A DNA stretch of 64,000 bases from Trichomonas tenax (taxonomy: Eukaryota; Parabasalia; Trichomonadida; Trichomonadidae), in NCBI GenBank assembly GCA_023091735.1, contig JALKBU010000180.1, forward strand, positions 1-64,000, written 5' to 3'. Positions 9,918 through 18,889 of the stretch are shown one piece after another. The number at the start of each line of letters is the position of its first letter. Within the stretch, counting starts at the first letter, position 1. Position numbers and translations under genes: made by a program. The notes under the pieces were generated by a model. The model was not told where the DNA came from. It ran no database searches and worked only from the letters and a program-made list of their open reading frames with translations.

Positions 9918-10057
9918 CTCCACTTTACATGTCAGAACAAGTGCCAGAAAAAATCGATTGCTGAATGTTTTTCGCCAATCCAGACACTTCTATCATAGCG
10001 ATATTAATATAGCAAATTTTCCATGATTTATACGTCAATTTACCATTTTACACGTCA
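9918..10057 (+). promoter_or_regulatory. Triple TTTACATGTCA-type element cluster
   Basis: An exact TTTACATGTCA lies within 9918-9938. The variants TTTATACGTCA (10027-10037) and TTTACACGTCA (10047-10057) follow, the last 65 bases before the arginine deiminase start. Repetition at one promoter supports a regulatory role. Confidence 0.55.
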
Positions 10058-10122
10058 GAAACAACTTTTATCCATAACCAAAGAAAATTTTTCATCGTTT
10101 TTTTTACAAAAATTACAAAATA

Positions 10123-11373
10123 ATGCTTCGGTCTATTTCGAGATTTTCATCGAAAAGTCTTTCGAAGCCGCTTGTGAAATCGTTCCGCCAGGTTTCAGAG
10201 TTCGACAGGCCGACAGACATCATCACGCACTGCCCTGGCATCGAAACACGCTTTCCATTCCATTTGAGCGCGTTTTTGTACGAAAACCCGCCGGACCCGG
10301 ACAAAGCCGTCGAATGCCACGACAAATTCAGGAAGGCTCTCCATGATGCCTGCGGCGCTAAGGTTTGGACTGTTAGAGAAATATTGAAGCTTATGCCAAT
10401 CGAGAAATTGAGGTCCGCTTTAATCAATTTCACAGATCTCTCTTTCAATGTGACACCTGGAGCGCCGAATGAGGAACAAAAAAAGCAAATCAAGAAAGAA
10501 TATATTGAATATTCGCTCAGCAGGCTTTCAAAGGATCATATTATCGACCTCATGTTCATGCACCCTTCAGTCAAGATCGATGTGGACCGTGTTTCGTCGA
10601 CAGGCTTTCATTACGACACTTTGCCACTCCGTCCACTCGCAAACACGGTTTTCACACGCGATCAGCAGATTACAACGGCCAAGGGTGTCGTTATCGGGTG
10701 CTTCGGAGCTGAACAGCGCCGCGAAGAGAACAAATTAATGGGACTCGTTTGGCCACAGTTAGGCATTGAACCAGTCGGCAAGATTCACGGCCCGGGAACC
10801 ATCGAAGGTGGCGACTTCATCCCGCTCTCAGAGGACTGCGCATTGCTCGGCGTTGGCTTGAGAACGAACATGGCAGCTGCGAAGCAACTGATGAACCAGG
10901 ATCTTCTCGGCACACGCAGATTCGTTGTCGTTGAGGATCTCTACGACAAGGACCAGCAGAGAATGCACCTCGACACATACTTCAACGTTGCATCCGAGAA
11001 GATGTGCGTCTGCGTAGACAAGATCGCTGTTGACGATCCGAAGTACATCCGCATCGTCAGAGAGTTCGTCAAGGAAGGAAACCAGGGCTACAAGGAAGTT
11101 CTCCAGCTTCCATTCGGCAAGTGGCTGAAGAAGGAGGGCTTCGAAGTTGTCCCAGCTTCATTCAAGCAGCAGGAGGACTACTTCATCAACCTCCTTCACC
11201 TCGGCAAGAATAAGCATGGTAAAGACATCGTCTTCTCCATCAACCCAACAGTCGAGAAGGCCCTCAAGGAGCATGGATTCGACGGTGAAGTCCACTACCT
11301 CGATTTCCATGAAATCACCGCGATGTACGGAGGTGCTCATTGTGCATCACAAGTACTTCGTGAACATAAGTAA
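10123..11373 (+). CDS. Arginine deiminase, hydrogenosome-type leader
   Basis: This 416-residue enzyme would hydrolyse arginine to citrulline and ammonia, the first step of the arginine dihydrolase pathway used by trichomonads. Family landmarks are FTRD (177-180), EGGD (228-231), HLD with His282, and the nucleophile Cys407 in GGAHCAS. The N-terminus MLRSISRFSSK resembles trichomonad hydrogenosomal presequences: Met-Leu start, Ser/Arg-rich, Arg-Phe before a likely cleavage point. Organelle targeting is therefore inferred. The gene family is prokaryote-like and known in trichomonads. Codons become strongly GC-ending toward the 3' half. Three TTTACATGTCA-type elements precede it. Confidence 0.95.
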   Translation: MLRSISRFSSKSLSKPLVKSFRQVSEFDRPTDIITHCPGIETRFPFHLSAFLYENPPDPDKAVECHDKFRKALHDACGAKVWTVREILKLMPIEKLRSALINFTDLSFNVTPGAPNEEQKKQIKKEYIEYSLSRLSKDHIIDLMFMHPSVKIDVDRVSSTGFHYDTLPLRPLANTVFTRDQQITTAKGVVIGCFGAEQRREENKLMGLVWPQLGIEPVGKIHGPGTIEGGDFIPLSEDCALLGVGLRTNMAAAKQLMNQDLLGTRRFVVVEDLYDKDQQRMHLDTYFNVASEKMCVCVDKIAVDDPKYIRIVREFVKEGNQGYKEVLQLPFGKWLKKEGFEVVPASFKQQEDYFINLLHLGKNKHGKDIVFSINPTVEKALKEHGFDGEVHYLDFHEITAMYGGAHCASQVLREHK

Positions 11374-11420
11374 AAAAATAAGATAATTACCAAAAAACAT
11401 ATTTTAAAAATAAACACATT

Positions 11421-14400
11421 CTAAATTTCCTCATCTTCTTCATCATCACCAAGATCTTGTTCCTTATTCATTAAATTCTTGAGGAATTCTTCGTCATCCT
11501 CTTCTTCTTCATCGCTGTGAACAATCATGTATTCACCGTCATTGCCGAACTTTTTGGTGTCGATTTTCTTGAGATATTCATCTAAATCTTCATCTTCACT
11601 CATATTAATATCAATGACTTCTTCTTCCTCTTCACCTGATTTTTCTTGTCTCGCTGCTTGCTTAGATTTGAATTTGCTAATAAAATCATCAATATCATCA
11701 TTAGAGTCCTCATTTTCATCCTTCTTTGCAACTTGCTTTTCTGCCAATTTCTTCAGGAATGTATCATCATCGTCTTCCTCCTCTTCTGGAACATCTTTGG
11801 CTTTCTCAGCATCATCGCTATGAGATTGGGAGCTCTTTATTGACATCTTCTTGAGGAATTCATTGATATCTTCTTCGTCTTCGTCTTCATTTACTTCTTC
11901 AACTTTAAGCTGTGCATGCTTTGCTGCCAATTGCTTGAAGAATTCATCGTCATCTTCCTCTTCTTCTTCGTCATCACTGTCTTTAGATTTGTTCTTATTC
12001 TGAGCTTCTTTGGCCTTAGACGCGGCAAGTTTTCTCAGGAAATCGTCATCATTTTCTTCTTCTTCACTGTGGTTTTCAACTTTAGTGACATCTTCTATTG
12101 GCTTTGGTGATTGTTTCTTCGTTGCTATTTCATTGATGATATCATTATCACTTTCTTCTTCATTAATATCCTTCTTCAACAATTTGTTGAGCTGAGAAAT
12201 ATTATCGTCTTCTTCATCATCGTCTCCAATAATAATGTTTTCATCATCATCAGATGCTGCTTTAATTGGTTTGATTTCTTCTGGTTTTTCATCAACTGAA
12301 GCTTTAGCATTTGATTTTTTGGCCGTGCATTTAACAAGAACATCTTCTTCCTCTTCATTTTCTGAATCATTCTTTGAAATATCGATGTCTAAATCATTTT
12401 GAGCGCTCAATTTCTTGGCAGCGAACTTTTTGAGGAATTCGCTATCACTCTCTTCTTCATCATCGTCAATTGCCTGCTTTGGAAGAGGAACTGGATGATC
12501 CTCTTCTTCCTCTGCATTCTCTTCATCATCTAATTTAATATTTTCGTCATCGGAAGCTTTTTCGATAGATTTCTTCATTGTGAGCTTCTTGATGTAATCA
12601 TTGATGCCTTCTTCTTCCTCTTCGACTTTGATATCTTCCTCTTCTTCATTTTCGTGCTTTTCAGTAATCTCTAAGTCTTCTTCATAGTTTTCATTCTTTG
12701 GAGATTTTTTAGCTTTAAGCTTAACAAGGAAGTCATCAATATTTTCTTCTTCTTGAACTTCTTCATCTGAATCATCTTTGAGAGCTTCCATCGCTTTCTT
12801 CTTTGTTAAGTTTCTGATGAAGCTGTCATCATCATCTTCATCTTCAGCAACTTTCACCTTTTCTTCCTCTTCTTCATGTTTTTCTTCTGCTTTCTTCAAA
12901 GTAATATCTTCAGCAATATATTCTTCTTCAACAGCATTTTCTTTCAATTGTTCATCATCATCACTGGACTTTAGTGAGTTCTGTTTTTTGATTTTATTCA
13001 AGAAATCATCAACATCTTCATTCTTATCTTCTTCCTCCTCTTGTTTCTTGCTTTCTGATGATTTATATGATTCCTTACGCTGTGATAGACTCTTTATGAA
13101 GCTGTCGATATCATCGCCTTCTTCCTCTTCATTGTGATTTGATTCATATCCATCGATTTCTTCTTCTTCAATAGATTTCTGGTGAACAGACGAAGCATGA
13201 GATTCTGATTCTGAATAAGCTTTAGCTTTGTTAGCGAGGTTCTTAATGAACAAATCAATGTCATCTTCCTCTTCTTCAATGACTTCATTCTTTTTATCTT
13301 CTGTTCTAATTTCTTCTTCATCGCTCTTTTCTGTTTTAATTTCATCATTATCACTGTGCTGAGATTTGATGTCTTCATTATCACTATGTTGAGATTTGAT
13401 ATCTTCTTCTTCAACATGCTGCAATTTGATGTCTTCTTCTTCACTGTTTCCGAATGAAGGTTTAACTTCAGTTTTCTGTTCAACAGTTTGTTTCGATTCA
13501 ACTTTCTTAGAATAAACAATTTCATCATCATCGCTATCATCATATTTACCATATTTGGCCTTGATGAGATTGATTCCAAGATCTTTCTCTTCTTCTTCCT
13601 CCTCCTCATTCAATGAGCCTTTAACTGTGATGATTTCGTCTTCCTCTTCTTCATACTTTAATGGCAATGCGACAGTTGTCGACTTCTTTTCTGGCTCTTG
13701 CTTGTCTTCTTTAATGATTTGCTGGACTTTAGCAATGTTGACTGGTTCAACTTCATCGTCGTCACTGTTTGATTGTTCAATGTTTGAACTATCTTTGCTT
13801 TCACTTAACTTCTTCTTCGCAATCTGAGACATTCTCTTGATGAATTCCTCGTCGCTGTCATCGCTGTCTTGCTGCTGAATCTTATCATTTTGGACTGGCG
13901 ATTCTTTGTGAGAAGATGCAGAAGAGCTCTTTCTAGAAAATCTTGCAAGAAATTCTTCATCGCTGCTGTCATTGTCATCAACTTTAACATCATCGGAATC
14001 TTCGTTTATTTTGATCTCAGTGAGTTTCTTATCTTCTTCAACAGCGATTGGTTGCGGTGATGGAGTGATAATTGGCTGCTTCTTTGGCATTTCAACATCA
14101 GTTTGTTTCTTCTGTTGTGGAATTTCATTTGATTTCTTCGGTGGCGTGATTTCGACTGTCTTTTTGACTTCTGTTGTTTGTGGAGAAATCTTCTTTGGCT
14201 CAATATCACTATCACTGTCACTCTTTGTTGAAATAGAGATTGTCTTTTTGACTTCTGTGGGCCGTGGAGAATTATTCTTTGGCTCAATATCACTGTCGCT
14301 ATTTGTTGAAATAGAAACTTTCTTTGTTTCATTTGATTTCTTGGATACTGAAATGTTAGCGAGATATTCATCAATGGAATCATCTGATTCATGTTTTGGT

Positions 14401-15695
14401 TGTACCTTTGGTGAATTATCACTCTTTGGAGATTGTTTGTTTAATGGTTTTTCATTTGAATCTTGTTTGCTCATCTTTGGCTTCGAAAGAGACTTCAAGA
14501 ACATCTCGAGATCGTCATCGCTGTCTTCTACTTGCTTCTTTGCTGCAGGAGATCCAACTTGACGCTGCGCAGACTGAATAACATCTTTTACCACATCAGA
14601 ATCACTCAAGTGATCTTCGATCTTTGATTTCGGTGGTAAACGAATTTCTGTTTCAGCATTCAACTCTACGTCTGAATCAGAACCAAGAAGCTTTTGTGAA
14701 AATGTCTTCTTTGGCTTATTTTCTTGATCTCTCTTGAGAATATTCGCGATTTCAAGATCTGAATCATCTAAATCGATTTTGATCGCATTATTTGGTGAAA
14801 TCGGTTTGCTTTGTGTCGGAGAGATCGTTTTAAGTGTCTTAGAATCTTGATCATCAGAATCAGAGAAATCATCATCAATATCCTTCAAATGTTGTCCAAC
14901 CTTTGAACTTGTCTTTTGTCTTAAGAGTTCATTTGTAAATCTGATGAGTTCATCGTCAGAATCCGAAGATGGAACTTTAATCTTTGGAATTTCGAATTTT
15001 CCTTTGATTGTTGGCTTTTCAGTTTTCTCCTCTTCTTGCTTCTCCTGTTTTGGAAGTATTTTAGCTGTGTATGGTGGATTTGTATTGATTTCAGACTTCT
15101 TTTGCGTTTTCGGAGGTGGAGAAGGAATTGGCTTTGAATACTGTTGGAATGTTGGAATATTTTTCTGAACGGGCTTATTTTCCTGGTATTTCTTGAGTTG
15201 CTTGAATTTCTGAGCAGCCAATGCGATTTTTCCGGGTTCGAGTTTGTACTCTTTGATTTCTTTCTTCTTTTTCGGTGGTTGTGGCTCTGCCTTAATCTGT
15301 TTCTTCGTAATTGTGATTAACGGATTAAATGCTTCTTTTTTATCAGATTTCAGGTGTGTAGTTGTATTTTTCTTCCATTTTTGGAAAAACAGTCTGAGTC
15401 TAAGCATCTCTAACGCTTCGTTTACCTCCCTTCTCTTTAAAAATAGCTCGAATTTATCTGCAATTGGGTTAATTGCTTGTTTTGCGGCCGTCTTTTTAGT
15501 AAAAGTGGCTTTCTTTTTCGGTTTTTGTGGTTTTGGTGCTGCTTTTGGCTTCGTTGCCTTTAATGTTTTTGTCGGACTTTTCACAGAATGCGAGCGAGTC
15601 TTCTTTGGAGATTCCTTCCTCTTCCCCGTCGCCTCCGTTTCGAATCTCAAATGCTCTTTCAGCTCCCTGAGCCTATTAACGAGGTCGCGGGGCAT
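11421..15695 (-). CDS. Very acidic repeat protein with ~20 DD-x-FL motifs
   Basis: This 1424-residue protein has a basic N-terminus of about 100 residues, Lys/Pro-rich with SPTK-like sites. A segment FLKRREVNEALEMLRLRLFF then precedes QKW and resembles a single Sfi1-type helix. The last 1100 or so residues alternate Asp/Glu/Ser runs with a short motif: acidic residues, then F/Y-L/I-x-x-L/I/F-x-x-K, for example DDTFLKKLAEK and DDEFFKQLAAK. I count roughly twenty such units at 30-60 residue spacing. No enzyme domain, signal or membrane span is seen. A scaffold or chaperone binding many copies of one partner is a plausible inference. The gene converges on arginine deiminase. Confidence 0.85.
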   Translation of the reverse strand: MPRDLVNRLRELKEHLRFETEATGKRKESPKKTRSHSVKSPTKTLKATKPKAAPKPQKPKKKATFTKKTAAKQAINPIADKFELFLKRREVNEALEMLRLRLFFQKWKKNTTTHLKSDKKEAFNPLITITKKQIKAEPQPPKKKKEIKEYKLEPGKIALAAQKFKQLKKYQENKPVQKNIPTFQQYSKPIPSPPPKTQKKSEINTNPPYTAKILPKQEKQEEEKTEKPTIKGKFEIPKIKVPSSDSDDELIRFTNELLRQKTSSKVGQHLKDIDDDFSDSDDQDSKTLKTISPTQSKPISPNNAIKIDLDDSDLEIANILKRDQENKPKKTFSQKLLGSDSDVELNAETEIRLPPKSKIEDHLSDSDVVKDVIQSAQRQVGSPAAKKQVEDSDDDLEMFLKSLSKPKMSKQDSNEKPLNKQSPKSDNSPKVQPKHESDDSIDEYLANISVSKKSNETKKVSISTNSDSDIEPKNNSPRPTEVKKTISISTKSDSDSDIEPKKISPQTTEVKKTVEITPPKKSNEIPQQKKQTDVEMPKKQPIITPSPQPIAVEEDKKLTEIKINEDSDDVKVDDNDSSDEEFLARFSRKSSSASSHKESPVQNDKIQQQDSDDSDEEFIKRMSQIAKKKLSESKDSSNIEQSNSDDDEVEPVNIAKVQQIIKEDKQEPEKKSTTVALPLKYEEEEDEIITVKGSLNEEEEEEEKDLGINLIKAKYGKYDDSDDDEIVYSKKVESKQTVEQKTEVKPSFGNSEEEDIKLQHVEEEDIKSQHSDNEDIKSQHSDNDEIKTEKSDEEEIRTEDKKNEVIEEEEDDIDLFIKNLANKAKAYSESESHASSVHQKSIEEEEIDGYESNHNEEEEGDDIDSFIKSLSQRKESYKSSESKKQEEEEDKNEDVDDFLNKIKKQNSLKSSDDDEQLKENAVEEEYIAEDITLKKAEEKHEEEEEKVKVAEDEDDDDSFIRNLTKKKAMEALKDDSDEEVQEEENIDDFLVKLKAKKSPKNENYEEDLEITEKHENEEEEDIKVEEEEEGINDYIKKLTMKKSIEKASDDENIKLDDEENAEEEEDHPVPLPKQAIDDDEEESDSEFLKKFAAKKLSAQNDLDIDISKNDSENEEEEDVLVKCTAKKSNAKASVDEKPEEIKPIKAASDDDENIIIGDDDEEDDNISQLNKLLKKDINEEESDNDIINEIATKKQSPKPIEDVTKVENHSEEEENDDDFLRKLAASKAKEAQNKNKSKDSDDEEEEEDDDEFFKQLAAKHAQLKVEEVNEDEDEEDINEFLKKMSIKSSQSHSDDAEKAKDVPEEEEDDDDTFLKKLAEKQVAKKDENEDSNDDIDDFISKFKSKQAARQEKSGEEEEEVIDINMSEDEDLDEYLKKIDTKKFGNDGEYMIVHSDEEEEDDEEFLKNLMNKEQDLGDDEEDEEI

Positions 15696-15742
15696 TTTTC
15701 AATTTTAATTTTAAACTCCCTCTTTTCAATTTTTTTTGACAC

Positions 15743-15753
15743 ATTACATGTCA
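15743..15753 (+). promoter_or_regulatory. TTTACATGTCA-type element, inverted to gene
   Basis: ATTACATGTCA lies about 50 bases upstream of the acidic repeat gene, in reverse orientation to it. It matches the window-wide element except for the first base. Confidence 0.45.
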
Positions 15754-15810
15754 AGATTTTACATCACCTTGAAAATCATTCTGTAATTAAAATGTAACAT
15801 TCCCTATCAT

Positions 15811-15956
15811 ATATTTATGCTCTAAATCAGTTTCTCGAGTTTGAATTTTGAATTCTCAAAATTGAAATATAGTTTTGTATATTCATTTTCCAATTTAATT
15901 TCAAGATATTTATGCTCTAAATCAGTTTCTCGAGTTTGAATTTTGAATTCTCAAAA
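15811..15956. repeat. 51-base perfect direct repeat
   Basis: Positions 15811-15861 and 15906-15956 are identical over 51 bases and are separated by 44 bases. They lie between the acidic repeat gene start and the end of the BspA-like gene. This looks like a recent local duplication; no other copy is seen in the window. Confidence 0.9.
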
Positions 15957-16044
15957 ATCATTAATATTTTCTATAGATAAGCAATTAAATGGATTTTGTG
16001 AAGTATAAAAAACTATTGAAATAGGCTAAAATGTTATGTTATGT

Positions 16045-17808
16045 TTATGCCGTTGGTGCTAAAATGCTTTCGCTGAGTGTGGCAACTTGTTCACTCTTCT
16101 TCTTGTTCAAGAGGAAATAAAGAAGAATGCCGAGAGCAATAAAGATAATAATTCCAACAGGGATGCAAACGTAAATTAGAGTCTTAGCAGTTTTCTGGTT
16201 ATCTGGCTTTGGTGTTGGTTCTGACGTGTGAGATGATGCAGTTGGCTGAGGAGTTGGTACATCAGGCTTTGGAGTGTTTGTGACTGGCTTTGGAGTATTT
16301 GTAACTGGCTCAGGAGTGTTTGTGACTGGCTCAGGTGTAGGTGTTGCCGTCTCTGGGGCTGGGCAGTATCCATCAACTTTATCGACCGCCAACTCACCAA
16401 ATTTATCTGATGGATAACTTGTTGGCACGGTGACATTCTTGATGCTATATGACCACTGGAAGATGTTTCCTATAACAGGTTTTGTCGTGCAAACAATGAG
16501 TGCATTGAGCTTAGGACATTCGCAGAATGAAACAGCACCAAATGTTTCGGCACTTTTTGTTGTGACTTTTTCTAATGTCTGTGCAAAAGCGAAAGCTGCT
16601 GGTGAAATAACTTTGATGTTTTCTGGAACAGTGTATTCATTTCCATCTCTTGTTGGAGCATAGAGAACAAGTGTCTCATCGCCAGTAAACAATACGTTAT
16701 CATTGACAACATACTTTGATGACGAAGATGAAATCTGGTCAAGTTTGCTGCAGCCGTAGAATGCATATTCTCCAATTTTTGTTAATGATGCTGGGAAGAA
16801 AACTGATAAGATACCTGTGCAGCCATAGAACGCGTAATCGCCAATTGACTCCAATGTATTTGGAAGAGCTCCGGATGTGATAGAAGTGCATAACTTGAAC
16901 GCTTCGCTTCCAATTGTTTTAGCTTTGCTGAAAGAGATCGAAGTAAGTTTTTGGCAATTGAAGAACATAGAATCAGGAATATCGCCATAGTTTCCTGAGT
17001 ATGTGAAGTGAACTAAGGCAATGCAGTCTCTGAAGATTGCAATGCCGAGATTCGTTATTTCGCAGTTAACTTCGACTTCCTGCAATTTGTAGCAACTTTC
17101 GAACGCGAATTCATCAATGGAGACTGTTTGTCCTGAAAAAGTGACTTTGTTGAGTTCTCCAACACTCGCAAATGCATTCTTACCAATGACAACGTTTGTT
17201 AACGAAAGAGTTTGAATATGAGAATTTGCGAAGAATGCATAGTTAGCAATTGTGATATCTGAGAGCGTTGCTGATGTGGCACCATTTCCACCAAGCCAAA
17301 CTAGTAATGTGCTGCCCTGATAAAGGTGTCCGTCCTTGATTTGGAAGTTTTGATTATTATTTATTTGAATGCTTGTTAATTGATCACAATTTACAAATGT
17401 TCCTTCACCAATTGATTGAAGGCCATCAGGAATAGTGAATGATGTTGGCTTAATATGATTAAATGAGAATTTTCCTATTTTTGTAAGAGAAGAGGGTAAT
17501 TGTACGGAAGAAAGCTGGGAGCAATCGTTAAACGAGTAATTTCCAATTTCTGTTATGGTATTTGGCAAATTTACTGTTTTTAAAGTCGAACATCTTAAGA
17601 AAACTTTGTTTCCGATTTGCGTTATTGTATCTGCGATGTTGACTGTTTCAATGCTGTTGCTTTTGATGTAAGAATCTGCTGTTGAATCAACAATTCCTTC
17701 TCCAGAAATGGTCAAAACATCCCCGGAGACGGAATAATCGACACTGTTCAATGCTACGTTTTGTTTCAACAATGCTGTCGATGCAAATAACAAAGTTTTG
17801 AACATCAT
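16045..17808 (-). CDS. BspA-like leucine-rich surface protein
   Basis: This 587-residue type I membrane protein starts with a hydrophobic leader (about 1-20). The body to about residue 430 is built of ~23-residue BspA/LRR_5 repeats, with phrases such as IGNYSFNDCSQL and IGEYAFYGCSKL. A Pro-Thr-rich stalk follows, with tandem TPEPVTN/TPKPVTN. A transmembrane helix (about 545-567) and a short tail starting NKKK complete it. Trichomonad BspA-like proteins are surface proteins linked to host or bacterial contact. The tail has no obvious NPxY-type endocytic motif. Two tandem ATGs open the frame; the first is used here. A TTTACATGTCA element (17842-17852) lies 34 bases upstream, inverted. Confidence 0.94.
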   Translation of the reverse strand: MMFKTLLFASTALLKQNVALNSVDYSVSGDVLTISGEGIVDSTADSYIKSNSIETVNIADTITQIGNKVFLRCSTLKTVNLPNTITEIGNYSFNDCSQLSSVQLPSSLTKIGKFSFNHIKPTSFTIPDGLQSIGEGTFVNCDQLTSIQINNNQNFQIKDGHLYQGSTLLVWLGGNGATSATLSDITIANYAFFANSHIQTLSLTNVVIGKNAFASVGELNKVTFSGQTVSIDEFAFESCYKLQEVEVNCEITNLGIAIFRDCIALVHFTYSGNYGDIPDSMFFNCQKLTSISFSKAKTIGSEAFKLCTSITSGALPNTLESIGDYAFYGCTGILSVFFPASLTKIGEYAFYGCSKLDQISSSSSKYVVNDNVLFTGDETLVLYAPTRDGNEYTVPENIKVISPAAFAFAQTLEKVTTKSAETFGAVSFCECPKLNALIVCTTKPVIGNIFQWSYSIKNVTVPTSYPSDKFGELAVDKVDGYCPAPETATPTPEPVTNTPEPVTNTPKPVTNTPKPDVPTPQPTASSHTSEPTPKPDNQKTAKTLIYVCIPVGIIIFIALGILLYFLLNKKKSEQVATLSESILAPTA

Positions 17809-18318
17809 TTATTTTTTGTCATTTTTCCTTTGATGACATATTTTACATGTCAAATTACCAAATATATTTCACTGAATGTCAAGAATCTTGGGGAATAAAT
17901 TTATCTTGAAAATGTATATATATATTATACTTCTACTTGGTCGCTCTATCAAAAGAAAATAAAAGAAATGCACAGTATATGAATCTTTGAATAGAAATGG
18001 ATTCAAGTATTGTGATTTTCGAAAATGATGGTTATATATGTTTGCGAAGACAATACAAAGAACTTATAACAATTGAACAACAGCTACAGAAGCTTGAGTA
18101 CACTATGATTCATCAATTTCATGGCTTCTATTAAATATCAATACAGAAAACTCATGGCATTAGAAGTGCCTCTATAAGAAACAAACTCCTTAAATAATGA
18201 AATTGAAATCTAAGATCGAAGAACATTGCAAAAAATGATTTAGAAAATTTGGTTCCGCCCCCTCATTAAATATATATTAGGTACGTGTCCCACATAATTT
18301 TTTTATCATTTTTTTATT
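17809..18318. other. Divergent spacer
   Basis: It contains the element at 17842-17852, a possible 45-residue ORF at 17997-18134, and an Inr-like TCATTTTTTTATT directly before the start at 18319. Confidence 0.5.
17997..18134 (+). CDS. Possible 45-residue small protein or gene relic
   Basis: An ATG-to-TAA frame encodes a 45-residue helical-looking peptide with LRRQYKELITIEQQLQKLEY. I do not recognise it. Downstream frames hold similar short charged stretches, so it may be a decayed gene. Evidence is compositional only. Confidence 0.25.
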   Translation: MDSSIVIFENDGYICLRRQYKELITIEQQLQKLEYTMIHQFHGFY

Positions 18319-18747
18319 ATGCAGTATAAAAACCTTTGCGTTGGTCCAAACGGAGCCACTGTTTACGAATTCTCGTCCCAGTACCACCACGAGAGCCGCG
18401 CCCTCAACATTTTGCTACGTGACCCAACATTCGTCTGGTTTAGCAGCTATTATCAGAGCCTTCCACAGCACCTCACATTGAAATTCGATAAGCAATACAA
18501 TATCCGCCGCGTCGGAATCTACCTTCACGGCGAAAACAACCAAAATCCGAAAGAAATTCAATTCCTCCTCGGAACAGATCCAAAAAACATGAAAGTTGTT
18601 AAGCACGTTACACTAGAGCACAGGGCTGGTGAGCACTTCTTCGATCTTGATGAGCCAGTTCCAGCTGAATACATCACGGTCAGATGCCTAGAAAACTTTG
18701 GTGGTTCTGGTGTCTGCATCTCCAAGATGTACGCCTTCTCAGCATAA
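18319..18747 (+). CDS. F5/8C-like jelly-roll domain protein
   Basis: This single-domain protein of 142 residues has a beta-strand pattern like discoidin/F5/8 type C folds. Features are an early conserved Trp (FVWFSS), a strand LTLKFDKQYNIRRVGIYL, and a late EYITVRCLENFGGSGVC. Length and layout recall IFT25 (HSPB11) and NR2C2AP, both lone jelly-roll proteins. An IFT25 role would suit a flagellate but is not shown. There is no signal peptide, so it is cytosolic. The start is supported by the Inr-like TCATTTTTTTATT 4 bases before the ATG. Codons are GC-ending. Confidence 0.8.
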   Translation: MQYKNLCVGPNGATVYEFSSQYHHESRALNILLRDPTFVWFSSYYQSLPQHLTLKFDKQYNIRRVGIYLHGENNQNPKEIQFLLGTDPKNMKVVKHVTLEHRAGEHFFDLDEPVPAEYITVRCLENFGGSGVCISKMYAFSA

Positions 18748-18889
18748 TCCCTTTATTCTTATATTTATGAACTTTTACTAATAAAAATATTATCTAGATA
18801 AAATTACCAATATCATTCTTATTTTTGTTGTTTTGTGATAAAAAGAAGTGACGGTGAATGGAATAAATAAGTGAATGAAACAATTATAT

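Noticed and set aside
9646..10026. Plus-strand frame across the GC island, and the opposing 61-codon frame
   Set aside because: Both read through hairpins and an 11-base A run; the composition reflects structure rather than coding.
13972..14562. Ser/Phe-rich antisense frame over the acidic repeat gene
   Set aside because: It is the mirror of GAA/GAT/TCA runs in the real gene.
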